64,000 nucleotides of DNA, taken from NCBI RefSeq assembly GCF_030546755.1, contig NZ_JAUOPE010000003.1:295829-359828 (forward strand), given 5' to 3'. The notes beneath the pieces were generated by a model that saw nothing but the letters and a program-made list of their open reading frames with translations, ran no database searches and was not told the origin of the DNA. The DNA comes from Colwellia sp. 1_MG-2023. GTDB taxonomy: Bacteria > Pseudomonadota > Gammaproteobacteria > Enterobacterales > Alteromonadaceae. Shown one piece after another: positions 18,344 through 25,670 of this stretch. The position numbers were made by a program, and so were the translations under genes. Numbering within the stretch: position 1 is the first letter of the stretch; every line of letters begins with the position of its first letter.

Positions 18344-18787
18344 TTAGAGGGAGGCTTGGCAGGTTTGACAAGCACCGTGAGCTTCTATTATTTGATGACT
18401 GATAGTAAAGCCTTTTTGCGTCGCCATTTCTTTTAAAGCGATATCAAAATCATTCGATTGAATTTCTTCAACATGGCCACAATCATCGCAAATGAGTAAT
18501 TGTACGGGGTGATTACAATCACCAAAATGATGGCACATTACAAAGGCATTAATTGACTCTATTTTATGAACAAAGCCTTGCTGACTTAAAAAATCTAATG
18601 CTCGATATATAGTGGCGGGTTTAGCAGAAGGATCGGTAATTTTTAACTCATCGAGTAAATCATAAGCACCTATAGCATTGGTATGTTGAGATAACAGCTT
18701 AAATACCTGCTCTCTCGTTGTGGTAAATCTTACCCCGCGTTTAAGACAATAATTTTTTGCTTTTTCGAGTAGTTTGTCTTCGTTCAT
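18344..18787 (-). CDS. zur: Zinc uptake regulator Zur (Fur family)
   Basis: A Fur-family repressor of 147 residues that with zinc shuts off zinc uptake genes. The N-terminal winged helix (RFTTTREQVFKLL... PATIYRALDFL) is followed by the dimerisation domain with the structural zinc cysteines CDDC and CQTC and the regulatory-site residues MCHHFGDCNH. The four-cysteine pattern and the YCLKRGVRFTTTR opening point to Zur rather than Fur. It stands alone on the minus strand; no zinc transporter is adjacent. Confidence 0.88.
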   Translation of the reverse strand: MNEDKLLEKAKNYCLKRGVRFTTTREQVFKLLSQHTNAIGAYDLLDELKITDPSAKPATIYRALDFLSQQGFVHKIESINAFVMCHHFGDCNHPVQLLICDDCGHVEEIQSNDFDIALKEMATQKGFTISHQIIEAHGACQTCQASL

Positions 18788-18869
18788 GATTCTAAATTTT
18801 GTCGATTTTCTTTAGTCTAACATAGTCAATAATATCAATATAGTTTCTGATTTTATGAGCGTTAAAAAT

Positions 18870-20366
18870 TTAATGATAAGGCTCTTCATATGAAAATATT
18901 TCACGAAAGTAGCGTTTGAACTCAGCGCGTTTATCCTGGTTTATTTCACTGGAAAGTACGTTAAATAAAGTGCCACTTCTTCCTAAATTTTCAATACTTT
19001 GATTAAAGCGATTGATAAATATGTCGTTAGTTTTAGTTTTTGTACACATCATATAACCAACCGAATAAGGCTTACCTCCTTCAATAGTGTATGAATAAAG
19101 CTTTTGATTACTAATATTTGGCCAATGAAGATTCACATATTGTGGATATTCAATTAAATAGTCAAAACGGTCATGATTGAAAATGGCAAGAATACTGTTT
19201 AATTTTGCAGGGATTTCTATCACTTGTTTGCGTTTTAAATCGGCTAATTGTTGATCTATTTTTTCTCCGAAACTTCGCCCTAAAACCAGCCCTATTTTAT
19301 GTTCTGGATTATCTACGAAAAGTTGACGAAGATTAACTTGATTATTGGTATTTGTTGGTAAGGGTGTTTTTGAGTATAACTGCAAGCCTAAATATATGGC
19401 AAAAGGATCACTAAACTGGAAGTGTTTTTCACGTTCTTCCGTTTTAAGCATGTCGCAATAGCATAGGTTATCTTGATTTGCGCTTTGCTCTATATTTGAG
19501 TAATCATGTACCATTTTAAATTCAAAATCGTACTCATTTAGCTGATCAAAGAGTAAATTGATATTATTGCTAAGCGTTTGATTAACTTTCTGTATTTGAC
19601 TTTTTTGACCTCTAAGTAAATTGACTTCATCGGTTAAAATTATCATTTTTTCTTTGTTTTCTTGGAAGGAATCAAGTTCTGATTTTTCGTATAACCCTGC
19701 ATATAATGTTTTAAGTTTTCCAGAGCTACGCAATTCAGACATTTTCTTATCATAAGTATTTGCTAATTTTTGACCATATTGATTTTTTTGAAATGCAACA
19801 TACAGATGTCTAGAGGGTAATAACTCAAAATGCTTAAATTTTCGAGCAAGCGATAAAGGAACGTTACTAAGATAATCAATAAAGGTATCAATACGTTTAT
19901 TGGCTAATAAGGTAAAGCCTTCTTGAGCAGAATTTACTAGATATGGGTTGGGAGTTTCAGAGATAAAACGTTCAAAGTGGAAACCTCTAACCCACGAGTT
20001 AGTTAAATTGGATAGATTATTGATATGTGCTGTTTTTTCATCTTCAGCGCGATAAAAAACAATGATAGGGTCGTCTGTATCTATGTACCATTTAGGTAAA
20101 ATGGCATGTTTAACATCTTCTCTAAATATACCTACTAATATGTCTAACTTTTGATCGTTGAAAGACTTGAGACCGCGATGATAACTTTCTATGTTTATCT
20201 CAATATTTTCAGCACCATATATTTCTTTCAACACTTTGAAATAAATACCACTGCCATCATGTTCTGTTACATCAGCCCAAGCGTCAGCACCTACTCTTAT
20301 TTTATCTGCATGAGCAAAAAAAATAAAAAGTGAGATAAAACTAGCAATAAATTTCAAAATGTCCAT
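18870..20366 (-). CDS. Exported protein with two tandem SBP_bac_3-like domains
   Basis: A 498-residue protein with an N-terminal signal peptide (IASFISLFIFFAHA) and two solute-binding-protein-like domains: residues about 22-240 (DKIRVGADAWADVTEHDGSG, IDILVGIFREDVKHAI-type) and about 245-490 (IILTDEVNLLRG... FQFSDPFAIYLGLQLYSK). There is a coiled-coil-like stretch between them (about 232-275). No kinase, GGDEF or other output domain follows, so it is a stand-alone periplasmic double binding protein. The ligand is unknown. The ATG lies immediately after an AGGGA, so the TTG four codons downstream is a possible start. Confidence 0.7.
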   Translation of the reverse strand: MDILKFIASFISLFIFFAHADKIRVGADAWADVTEHDGSGIYFKVLKEIYGAENIEINIESYHRGLKSFNDQKLDILVGIFREDVKHAILPKWYIDTDDPIIVFYRAEDEKTAHINNLSNLTNSWVRGFHFERFISETPNPYLVNSAQEGFTLLANKRIDTFIDYLSNVPLSLARKFKHFELLPSRHLYVAFQKNQYGQKLANTYDKKMSELRSSGKLKTLYAGLYEKSELDSFQENKEKMIILTDEVNLLRGQKSQIQKVNQTLSNNINLLFDQLNEYDFEFKMVHDYSNIEQSANQDNLCYCDMLKTEEREKHFQFSDPFAIYLGLQLYSKTPLPTNTNNQVNLRQLFVDNPEHKIGLVLGRSFGEKIDQQLADLKRKQVIEIPAKLNSILAIFNHDRFDYLIEYPQYVNLHWPNISNQKLYSYTIEGGKPYSVGYMMCTKTKTNDIFINRFNQSIENLGRSGTLFNVLSSEINQDKRAEFKRYFREIFSYEEPYH

Positions 20367-20704
20367 ATCCCTATAAATTTAATAAACAACTACTATTAAA
20401 GTAGCTTAAAAGTAATGTCATACCAAGGAGGGGGGAATATTTTAACATGAATTTTTTTGTATTATATAAACTGCTTTACTTAGGTTAAATATGATCAAAA
20501 AATAAATGATCTGAGAACGTCTCTGATAAATACTGCGATGAAAAGGGCTGGTTGAATGCATCATCGTTGAATGTGTCAAAATTGATTCATGGAAAAAGGA
20601 AGTGCATAGTCCTTTAAAATTATTTTATGCTTAAAATAGGGCTAAATACTTTATAAAGAGTTAGGCTAGGTTTACAGCGAAAAATATCACCTTAGGTAAC
20701 CAAT
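20367..20704. other. Intergenic region, no gene recognised
   Basis: This region separates the divergent binding-protein and lipoprotein hydrolase genes and should hold both promoters. A purine run AAGGAGGGGGGA at 20425-20436 precedes a 13-codon frame at 20447 but is 15 bases from its ATG, too far to be convincing. Nothing else stands out. Confidence 0.5.
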
Positions 20705-21583
20705 ATGAAATTTGTTATTGTACTATTTCTTTCTTTATTATTTTTAGGTTGTGGAAGTAAGCTATCTACAAATGAGATAAACAACGCTCAACCATCAGCT
20801 GTCGAACATACTAACTTTTATTCACAAGCTGAACAGCCCGTATCTTTTTCTGATGTCATATCGCTTGCTTATGAACCTTCTACAGAGAAGTTGTTCTATG
20901 GTGACTCCGAACTACAATATGTTGAGCGTTGGTCTCCAACAGATAATGAATCAGACAATGATTTACCTGTATTAATCTTTATTCATGGCGGTTGTTGGTC
21001 AAATGCATACCGTATTAACCAAAGTTATCCCATTTCAACGGCATTAGCATTAAATGGTTTTCATGTTTGGTCTGTTGAATACCGAGCTACGGGTGATCAA
21101 GGTGGCGGTTGGCCTGGTACCTACAATGACATTGAGCAGGCATTAGCATTTATTTCTACTGTCGAAGATACTTATTACTCTGAACGAAAACAAGTTGTAC
21201 TTGGTCATTCAGCTGGTGGACATTTGGCTTTGTTAGCGGCCTCAAACTTTGATAGTGACTCTAAAGCTATCGGGTTAGCTGCGATTACCCAATTGGTTAC
21301 ATATGCAAGCGAAAGCGGAGGCTGTAATTCTCTAGCTATTAGCTTTATGAATGGTTCCCCTGATGATGTTCCTGAACAATACGCATTAGCAAATCCAAAA
21401 TTGAATCAAATAGTCGATAAAGCATACTTATTTGTCGGTGAAATCGATCCTATTGTTGACACAACCCAAGCCAGAAATTCGGGTTTACCGTTTGAAATAG
21501 TAGAAGGCACAGGACATTTTGATTGGATTCATCCAGGCACACAAAGTTTTGAAAAGTTATTGCAATATTTACTCAACTTTTAA
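20705..21583 (+). CDS. Alpha/beta hydrolase, lipoprotein (esterase / kynurenine formamidase-like)
   Basis: A 292-residue hydrolase with a lipoprotein signal (FLGC, Cys16). The fold shows the oxyanion motif FIHGGCW, the nucleophile Ser in GHSAGGHLALL, an Asp in VGEIDPIVD and the His in GTGHFDWIHP, so the catalytic triad is complete. The HGG(C)W and GHSAGGHL pattern is that of the BD-FAE / kynurenine-formamidase-like esterases, but the membrane lipoprotein signal makes tryptophan catabolism unlikely; an envelope esterase is a safer call. It lies just left of the presumed island junction (repeat at 21585). Confidence 0.8.
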   Translation: MKFVIVLFLSLLFLGCGSKLSTNEINNAQPSAVEHTNFYSQAEQPVSFSDVISLAYEPSTEKLFYGDSELQYVERWSPTDNESDNDLPVLIFIHGGCWSNAYRINQSYPISTALALNGFHVWSVEYRATGDQGGGWPGTYNDIEQALAFISTVEDTYYSERKQVVLGHSAGGHLALLAASNFDSDSKAIGLAAITQLVTYASESGGCNSLAISFMNGSPDDVPEQYALANPKLNQIVDKAYLFVGEIDPIVDTTQARNSGLPFEIVEGTGHFDWIHPGTQSFEKLLQYLLNF

Positions 21584-22055
21584 AGAATGGCTAGATGTCT
21601 TTAAATAGGGCTGCTGTAGTGGCATAGTTAATTTGGCCATCTAATTAGAGCTTAATATATTTAATTTACAACACCCATAGCAAATAGAATATTTTTTCTA
21701 TTTTTATAGTTCGTTATATCTTCAATTTGAGTATTCCCGTTGCGTAGCAACATAGAGGGATATACTTAATTTGATGATAAACAAATATGTGCAATGAGTT
21801 ATTTAGTCAATGAAAATTGCGGAGGGTCACACGCAGTGGGAAACCGCCATTTTACTTTACAAAATAACCATTGAAGCATTTGGAACTTTCTTTTAAGCGA
21901 AGCGACCCCCGCCTAGTAATACGGGGGTAAAGTAATTTTTAAATATCTATATTTTTTTACCACTAGTAATTAATATTAAATAGTCATATAAATTAGTTAA
22001 ACAGTTTGATTTATAATTTTTAAACGGAATGATATTAATTAAAAAAGGGATATTA
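21584..22055. other. Gene-free left end of the presumed island, with hairpins
   Basis: No coding frame is seen. Two structured elements are visible. Around 21731-21765, an imperfect inverted repeat is centred on the perfect stem GTTGC/GCAAC. At 21905-21928, a 7-bp stem ACCCCCG/CGGGGGT is followed 9 bases on by a T-run. The part from about 21820 to 21930 is much richer in G and C than its surroundings. No antitoxin-like gene precedes the RES gene. Confidence 0.5.
21585..21596 (+). repeat. 12-bp direct repeat GAATGGCTAGAT, left copy
   Basis: The same 12 bases recur at 23411-23422. The two copies bracket the RES gene and the integrase remnant and could be attachment-site remnants. The match is short, so chance is not excluded. 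Confidence 0.35.
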
Positions 22056-22979
22056 ATGGATAACGTATCGGAACAAGATCAAAAGAAAATAGATTTAATA
22101 GAAGATTTAAAAAGTCTACGTAATGCTTTATCTATGATTGAACAGATTAAAGGTGGAAGAATCTCTAGATCTTCTTATGAAGAAGTTCAAGATATAGTAA
22201 AAGCCCTAATTTACGGCATGGTTTTTTTAAATAGAACTCCTTCCCCAGGTTTAACTTTATATCGAGGTCGCATTATTAGTGATGGCCAGCTTTTAAAAAA
22301 TAAATCAGATTTCTCTTATTGTCCTGAAGAAAAAATAACTGAATTTGGTCGATGTAATTCGCCAGATAATACAGTTTTTTATGGTTCTAATAATTTAGAT
22401 ACAGTTCTTTCTGAATTAAAACCTGAAATTGGAGATATAGTCCAAGTAGGCGTTGCTCAATTGAAGCAAGGTTCCTCTTTTGAAATTGCAGTACTTGGTG
22501 AAGTTGATCATATAAGACGTTATGAAAGATCTTTGCTCGGTCAACCTAATATGTATGTAGAAAAAATTTTTAAAGATTTCCTTCCTAATGAACAATCAAA
22601 AATTTATCTAATTGATGCATTTTGTGCTGAAATGTTTTCATTGCCAAATAACAATCAAAAAGATTATTTTTTTACATGTGCTCTTTCTAATTTAATTTTT
22701 GATCTTCCTGCTAAAGAGAAAAAGGGTGCCGTAGATGGATTTGTTTATCCTAGCGTAGCTCACAGGGGAGGAATTAATTTGGCTATCAAACCGAAATCAT
22801 TTGATTCTCACTTCGATTTTTCAGGTTTCATGTCCTTTAAAATTCATGATTATTTAGGTTTTGGATTATATGGCAGAGTACAAGAACATATAGGTATTTA
22901 TAATAATAAAGAGGGGGTAATTGATTGGAAAGCTTTAGATATACCAAAGGAAATGATACCTGAACGTATCTCAATTTAA
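22056..22979 (+). CDS. RES-domain protein (putative NAD+-degrading toxin), orphan
   Basis: The 307-residue protein carries RES family hallmarks: the Arg in LYRGR (about residue 75), the segment FGRCNSPDNTVFYGSNNLDTVLSEL with the conserved Glu, and the C-terminal VDGFVYPSVAHRGGINLAI with the conserved Ser and the GGxNLA turn. Known RES toxins degrade NAD+ and pair with an Xre/DUF2384 antitoxin; no such gene is adjacent. It is longer than classical RES toxins (about 150-230 residues), with an N-terminal helical extension and a C-terminal tail. Start ATG 22056 has AAGGGA 5 bases upstream; an earlier ATG at 22029 lacks a ribosome site. It sits beside an integrase remnant. Confidence 0.7.
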   Translation: MDNVSEQDQKKIDLIEDLKSLRNALSMIEQIKGGRISRSSYEEVQDIVKALIYGMVFLNRTPSPGLTLYRGRIISDGQLLKNKSDFSYCPEEKITEFGRCNSPDNTVFYGSNNLDTVLSELKPEIGDIVQVGVAQLKQGSSFEIAVLGEVDHIRRYERSLLGQPNMYVEKIFKDFLPNEQSKIYLIDAFCAEMFSLPNNNQKDYFFTCALSNLIFDLPAKEKKGAVDGFVYPSVAHRGGINLAIKPKSFDSHFDFSGFMSFKIHDYLGFGLYGRVQEHIGIYNNKEGVIDWKALDIPKEMIPERISI

Positions 22980-23088
22980 TATTGAACTTATTTTAATAAA
23001 GAGCTAATTAGTTTTAATAACTTTAACATTATAAACATATTTGATCCTCTATTCATTTGTATTTATCATGCAATTTATTCGGAAATAA

Positions 23089-23265
23089 TTAAGTATAAAC
23101 CAGCCATAAAACATTAAGATTTCTGCGACCTGTAATTTGAGCTACTTCTTCAATAGTGTATCCTTGTTCAAATAATTGGCTTGCTCCTTCTCGCCTTAAA
23201 TCATGATACCTTAAATCTTCAACACCTAAACAGTTACTTATGAGTTGAAATCCATGGATTATACT
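23089..23265 (-). pseudogene. C-terminal remnant of a tyrosine recombinase (phage/island integrase)
   Basis: The 58-codon open stretch is bounded upstream by a TGA and has no start codon. It encodes the end of an integrase catalytic domain: GVEDLRYHDLRREGASQLFE with the HxxR box, then EEVAQITGRRNLNVLWLVYT with the active-site Tyr near the very end. The N-terminal 250-300 residues are missing, and upstream sequence up to dusA holds no continuation. It is therefore a decayed integrase. It lies 218 bases 5' of dusA, a gene known as an integration site for a dedicated integrase family. It was too short to appear as a normal gene call. Confidence 0.8.
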
Positions 23266-23349
23266 TCATGAATTATAGGGAATAGCACCCAACACGCGCC
23301 ACTCCTTTTGGTAAAAATTAATTGCTCTTTTGTTTTCTCTGTCTCTTGT

Positions 23350-23379
23350 TTGGTGAATGTTCATTCATTATTGTATAAT
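23350..23379 (+). promoter_or_regulatory. Probable dusA promoter overlapped by palindrome TGAATGTTCATTCA
   Basis: A -10 TATAAT at 23374-23379 lies 18 bases after TTGGTG. The perfect 14-bp palindrome at 23354-23367 covers the -35 and spacer, the position of a repressor operator, and resembles TetR-type sites. No matching regulator gene is adjacent. Confidence 0.5.
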
Positions 23380-23410
23380 GCGCCGCCATTTATGGGGTTG
23401 CTGAATCAAT

Positions 23411-23422
23411 GAATGGCTAGAT
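23411..23422 (+). repeat. 12-bp direct repeat GAATGGCTAGAT, right copy
   Basis: Identical to 21585-21596. It lies in the 5' untranslated region of dusA, 60 bases before its start codon. Confidence 0.35.
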
Positions 23423-23482
23423 TTTTACTCTGTAGGTTTATTGTTCTATTCAACACCTTTGAAAACTAAGAGATAGTAATAT

Positions 23483-24445
23483 ATGTACGACCATAAGCTT
23501 AGCGTTGCGCCCATGTTGGATTGGACTGATCGTCATTGTCGATATTTTTATCGCGTGATGTCTAAACGTACGGTGTTATATACCGAAATGGTGACTACCG
23601 GCGCGATACTTTTTGGTAAGTGGGATTATTTAGCGTTTAACGAACCTGAACACCCTGTGGTATTACAGCTTGGTGGTAGTGATGTTAAAGCGATGACTGA
23701 GTGCGCAAAACTAGCCGAACAGAAAGGTTATGATGAAATCAATATTAACGTTGGTTGCCCGTCAGACAGAGTACAAAATGGGATGTTCGGCGCATGTTTA
23801 ATGGCGGAGCCTACGCTAGTTGCTGATTGTGTAAGTAGTATGACTAATGCGGTGAATATTCCTATTACGGTTAAATCTCGTATTGGGGTTGATGATCAAG
23901 ACAGCTACGAATTTTTGCATACTTTTATTGATACGGTAAAACCCGCAGGTTGTGAGCATTTTATTATTCATGCCCGCAAAGCTTGGTTAAGTGGCTTAAG
24001 CCCTAAACAAAACAGAGAAGTGCCTCCTTTAGATTACGGTCGTGTATATCAAATTAAAAAAGACTTCCCAAAATTAGAGATTTCGATAAATGGCGGCATA
24101 AAAACGTATGAAGAAAGTCGCGAACATTTACAGCATATTGATGGCGTCATGATAGGCCGTGAAATATATCAAAATCCTTATATGTTAACCGAAGCAGACA
24201 ACCAATTGTGGGGAGATAATACCGTTATTAAAACTCGCCAAGAAATTATCGATGAAATGTGTGAGTACATTGACGAATATGTTGCCACGGGTGGGCGTTC
24301 TTGGCATGTGGTTCGTCATATGTTGGGAATGTGTAACGGTTTACCTGGCGCGAAACAATTTCGTCGTTATTTAAGTGAAAACTCGGGAAGAGAAGGTGCT
24401 AATAGTCAAATATTAAGAGAAGCTTTTGCGAAAGTGGGTAGCTAA
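23483..24445 (+). CDS. dusA: tRNA-dihydrouridine synthase DusA
   Basis: A flavin enzyme that reduces uridines in the tRNA D-loop (U20/U20a in E. coli DusA). The 320-residue TIM barrel starts SVAPMLDWTDRHCRYF-like (here SVAPMLDWTDRHC) and has the catalytic Cys in NVGCPSDRVQNG, the DusA-specific HARKAWLSGLSPKQNRE and the FMN-phosphate site SINGGI...GVMIGREIYQNPY. All motifs are intact, so the island remnant upstream has not damaged the gene. It is followed by a weak terminator at 24479-24501. Confidence 0.95.
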   Translation: MYDHKLSVAPMLDWTDRHCRYFYRVMSKRTVLYTEMVTTGAILFGKWDYLAFNEPEHPVVLQLGGSDVKAMTECAKLAEQKGYDEININVGCPSDRVQNGMFGACLMAEPTLVADCVSSMTNAVNIPITVKSRIGVDDQDSYEFLHTFIDTVKPAGCEHFIIHARKAWLSGLSPKQNREVPPLDYGRVYQIKKDFPKLEISINGGIKTYEESREHLQHIDGVMIGREIYQNPYMLTEADNQLWGDNTVIKTRQEIIDEMCEYIDEYVATGGRSWHVVRHMLGMCNGLPGAKQFRRYLSENSGREGANSQILREAFAKVGS

Positions 24446-24478
24446 TCTTTCTATTGTTTACCATCAGTTGTCTTGATT

Positions 24479-24501
24479 TCGGGATACTCTTTCCCGATTT
24501 T
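24479..24501 (+). terminator. Weak intrinsic terminator of dusA
   Basis: A 6-bp stem TCGGGA/TCCCGA with a 7-base loop is followed by TTTT, 34 bases after the dusA stop. Confidence 0.5.
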
Positions 24502-24664
24502 GGGAATAATGTCAGCGCTAATAAAGAAAAAATTATACATTTTTTACTAGATAGTGGTGAATTACACCAACTTACACTTCAACATTAATAAACAATGTAA
24601 ATAGTTTTATTTTGTAAAAATTAAATTTACTTATTTTTCAATTGGTTATGTTTTTTGTCACTCA

Positions 24665-24681
24665 TTGGCACAACCTTTGTA
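24665..24681 (+). promoter_or_regulatory. Sigma-54-type promoter, first copy (psp locus)
   Basis: TTGGCAC - 5 bases - TTGTA matches the -24/-12 consensus YTGGCACG-N4-TTGCW with correct spacing; the deviations are one at the G after CAC and one at the -12 C. It lies 48 bases before the small ORF at 24729. Confidence 0.65.
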
Positions 24682-24728
24682 GTAGTTAGTGCGTCTTTAT
24701 TATTAATAACTATGTACGGGAAGTGCTA

Positions 24729-24836
24729 ATGATTAACTTATTAACCATATCTACTTTAATGATGTTACCGGCTGTCACAATATTAGCTTGTTCAATGCTT
24801 GTCAGTGCGTTTGAAGGAAACACGTTTAAAAAGTAA
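24729..24836 (+). CDS. 35-residue membrane peptide preceding the psp genes
   Basis: The short frame starts at ATG 24729 with GGGAAG 5 bases upstream and encodes a hydrophobic helix (LLTISTLMMLPAVTILACSM) followed by a short polar tail ending in KK. The sigma-54-type promoter upstream and a perfect 15-bp hairpin that overlaps its stop codon suggest a separately transcribed, stress-induced single-pass membrane protein. No family is recognised. It resembles in size the small proteins of phage-shock loci, but this is inference from position. Confidence 0.5.
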   Translation: MINLLTISTLMMLPAVTILACSMLVSAFEGNTFKK

Positions 24837-24859
24837 GCATGGTTTTACTTTTTAAACGT
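24822..24859 (+). terminator. Perfect 15-bp hairpin overlapping the small ORF stop codon
   Basis: ACGTTTAAAAAGTAA and its exact complement are separated by 8 bases. The left arm ends on the stop codon. The stem is AT-rich and has no downstream T-run, so it may be an mRNA-stabilising or attenuating structure rather than a classical terminator. Confidence 0.5.
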
Positions 24860-25252
24860 TAATACCTTGGATTCATCAACGGTATTGTAAGGGTAAGTAA
24901 CCTGTTATTTATTCAGCAATTATCGTATTAGTTAAGTAACTAATTTTCTACCAACACCTCTTCACGAACCTCTTATTGTTTAGTACTCACTTAGTAAGCG
25001 TTTATATGCTTATGCTATCAATGATCAATTGTTAACTATATCTAGTTTCATGGGGATTTTTTTAAACGTTTATAAATTTTATGCATGATACCAAGACTCG
25101 TTTTTTAGATTATTAGGCTGTTTATTTTAAGTGGTTAATTTAACCAATCAATAGGTTTATTCAGCCAAATATTAGTGTGACATATTATGTCTTGCGTTGT
25201 GTTTATTATTAAATTTTATCGTAATCATTTGTTATTAAAGGTTTTATATCTA
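24860..25252. other. Long leader region between the two sigma-54 promoters, no gene
   Basis: No coding frame is recognised here. A near-consensus IHF site (AATCAATAGGTTT, 25146-25158) lies about 100 bases before the second sigma-54 promoter, the usual geometry for bending enhancer-bound activator to the promoter. The activator binding sites themselves cannot be identified by eye. Confidence 0.35.
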
Positions 25253-25269
25253 TTGGCACAAAGGTTGAT
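25253..25269 (+). promoter_or_regulatory. Sigma-54-type promoter, second copy (pspA operon)
   Basis: TTGGCAC - 5 bases - TTGAT has the same -24 element and spacing as the copy at 24665 and lies 65 bases before the first gene of the pspA operon. psp operons are sigma-54/PspF-dependent in enterobacteria. Confidence 0.65.
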
Positions 25270-25333
25270 ATAGACATTGTAGTCGTAAAGATTAATTTGT
25301 TTTCAACTGAACTGAGCTTAAAAGGAGAATTTG

Positions 25334-25660
25334 ATGAAAACCATTAACCGAGTCTTTGTCATGATAACAATCGTTCTAGGGTTAGGAACAAATGCCAGTG
25401 CATCTGCAAATAATAGTCGTATTGAAGATTCATTACAGCAAGTAATTGTTAAACAAAGCCAACAAGTAAATGAACGTTTAACTCAACAGTTACAACACAC
25501 TATTAACGTTGAATTAAATAAAATAGTTTTAAACGCTTTACCAATCATTAATCGTGATATTGCAGCAGTAAAAATTACGAATAAGCAATTAGTAAACAAA
25601 AGTCAGTTAACTCATACAACAAGTATGGTTAACGTTAACACCACAACAGAAGAAGAGTAG
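25334..25660 (+). CDS. Small exported protein, first gene of the psp operon
   Basis: A 108-residue protein with a signal peptide (VFVMITIVLGLGTNASA) and a helical, Gln- and Asn-rich mature part (VIVKQSQQVNERLTQQLQHT) likely to form an amphipathic helix. The start is ATG 25334, with AAGGAG 6 bases upstream. pspA begins 10 bases after its stop. No family is recognised; being periplasmic and first behind the sigma-54 promoter it may sense or respond to envelope stress (inference). Confidence 0.65.
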   Translation: MKTINRVFVMITIVLGLGTNASASANNSRIEDSLQQVIVKQSQQVNERLTQQLQHTINVELNKIVLNALPIINRDIAAVKITNKQLVNKSQLTHTTSMVNVNTTTEEE

Positions 25661-25670
25661 GGGTTTTATT

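Larger units (their letters stand above)
22980..23482. other. Region between the RES gene and dusA: integrase stub, palindrome and promoter
   Basis: Besides the integrase remnant on the minus strand (23089-23265), this stretch holds the dusA promoter with a 14-bp palindrome and the right copy of the 12-bp repeat. No other coding frame is recognised, and the sequence 23266-23340 is unexplained. Confidence 0.6.

Noticed and set aside
20447..20488. 13-codon ORF after a strong purine-rich sequence
   Set aside because: The AAGGAGG-like sequence is 15 bases from the ATG, too distant, and the peptide is very short with no other support.
21584..22055. Duplicate of the dusA 5' end as the other attachment site
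   Set aside because: I looked for copies of the dusA start region (around GCGCCCATGTTGGATTGG) left of the RES gene and found none; only the short 12-bp repeat remains.
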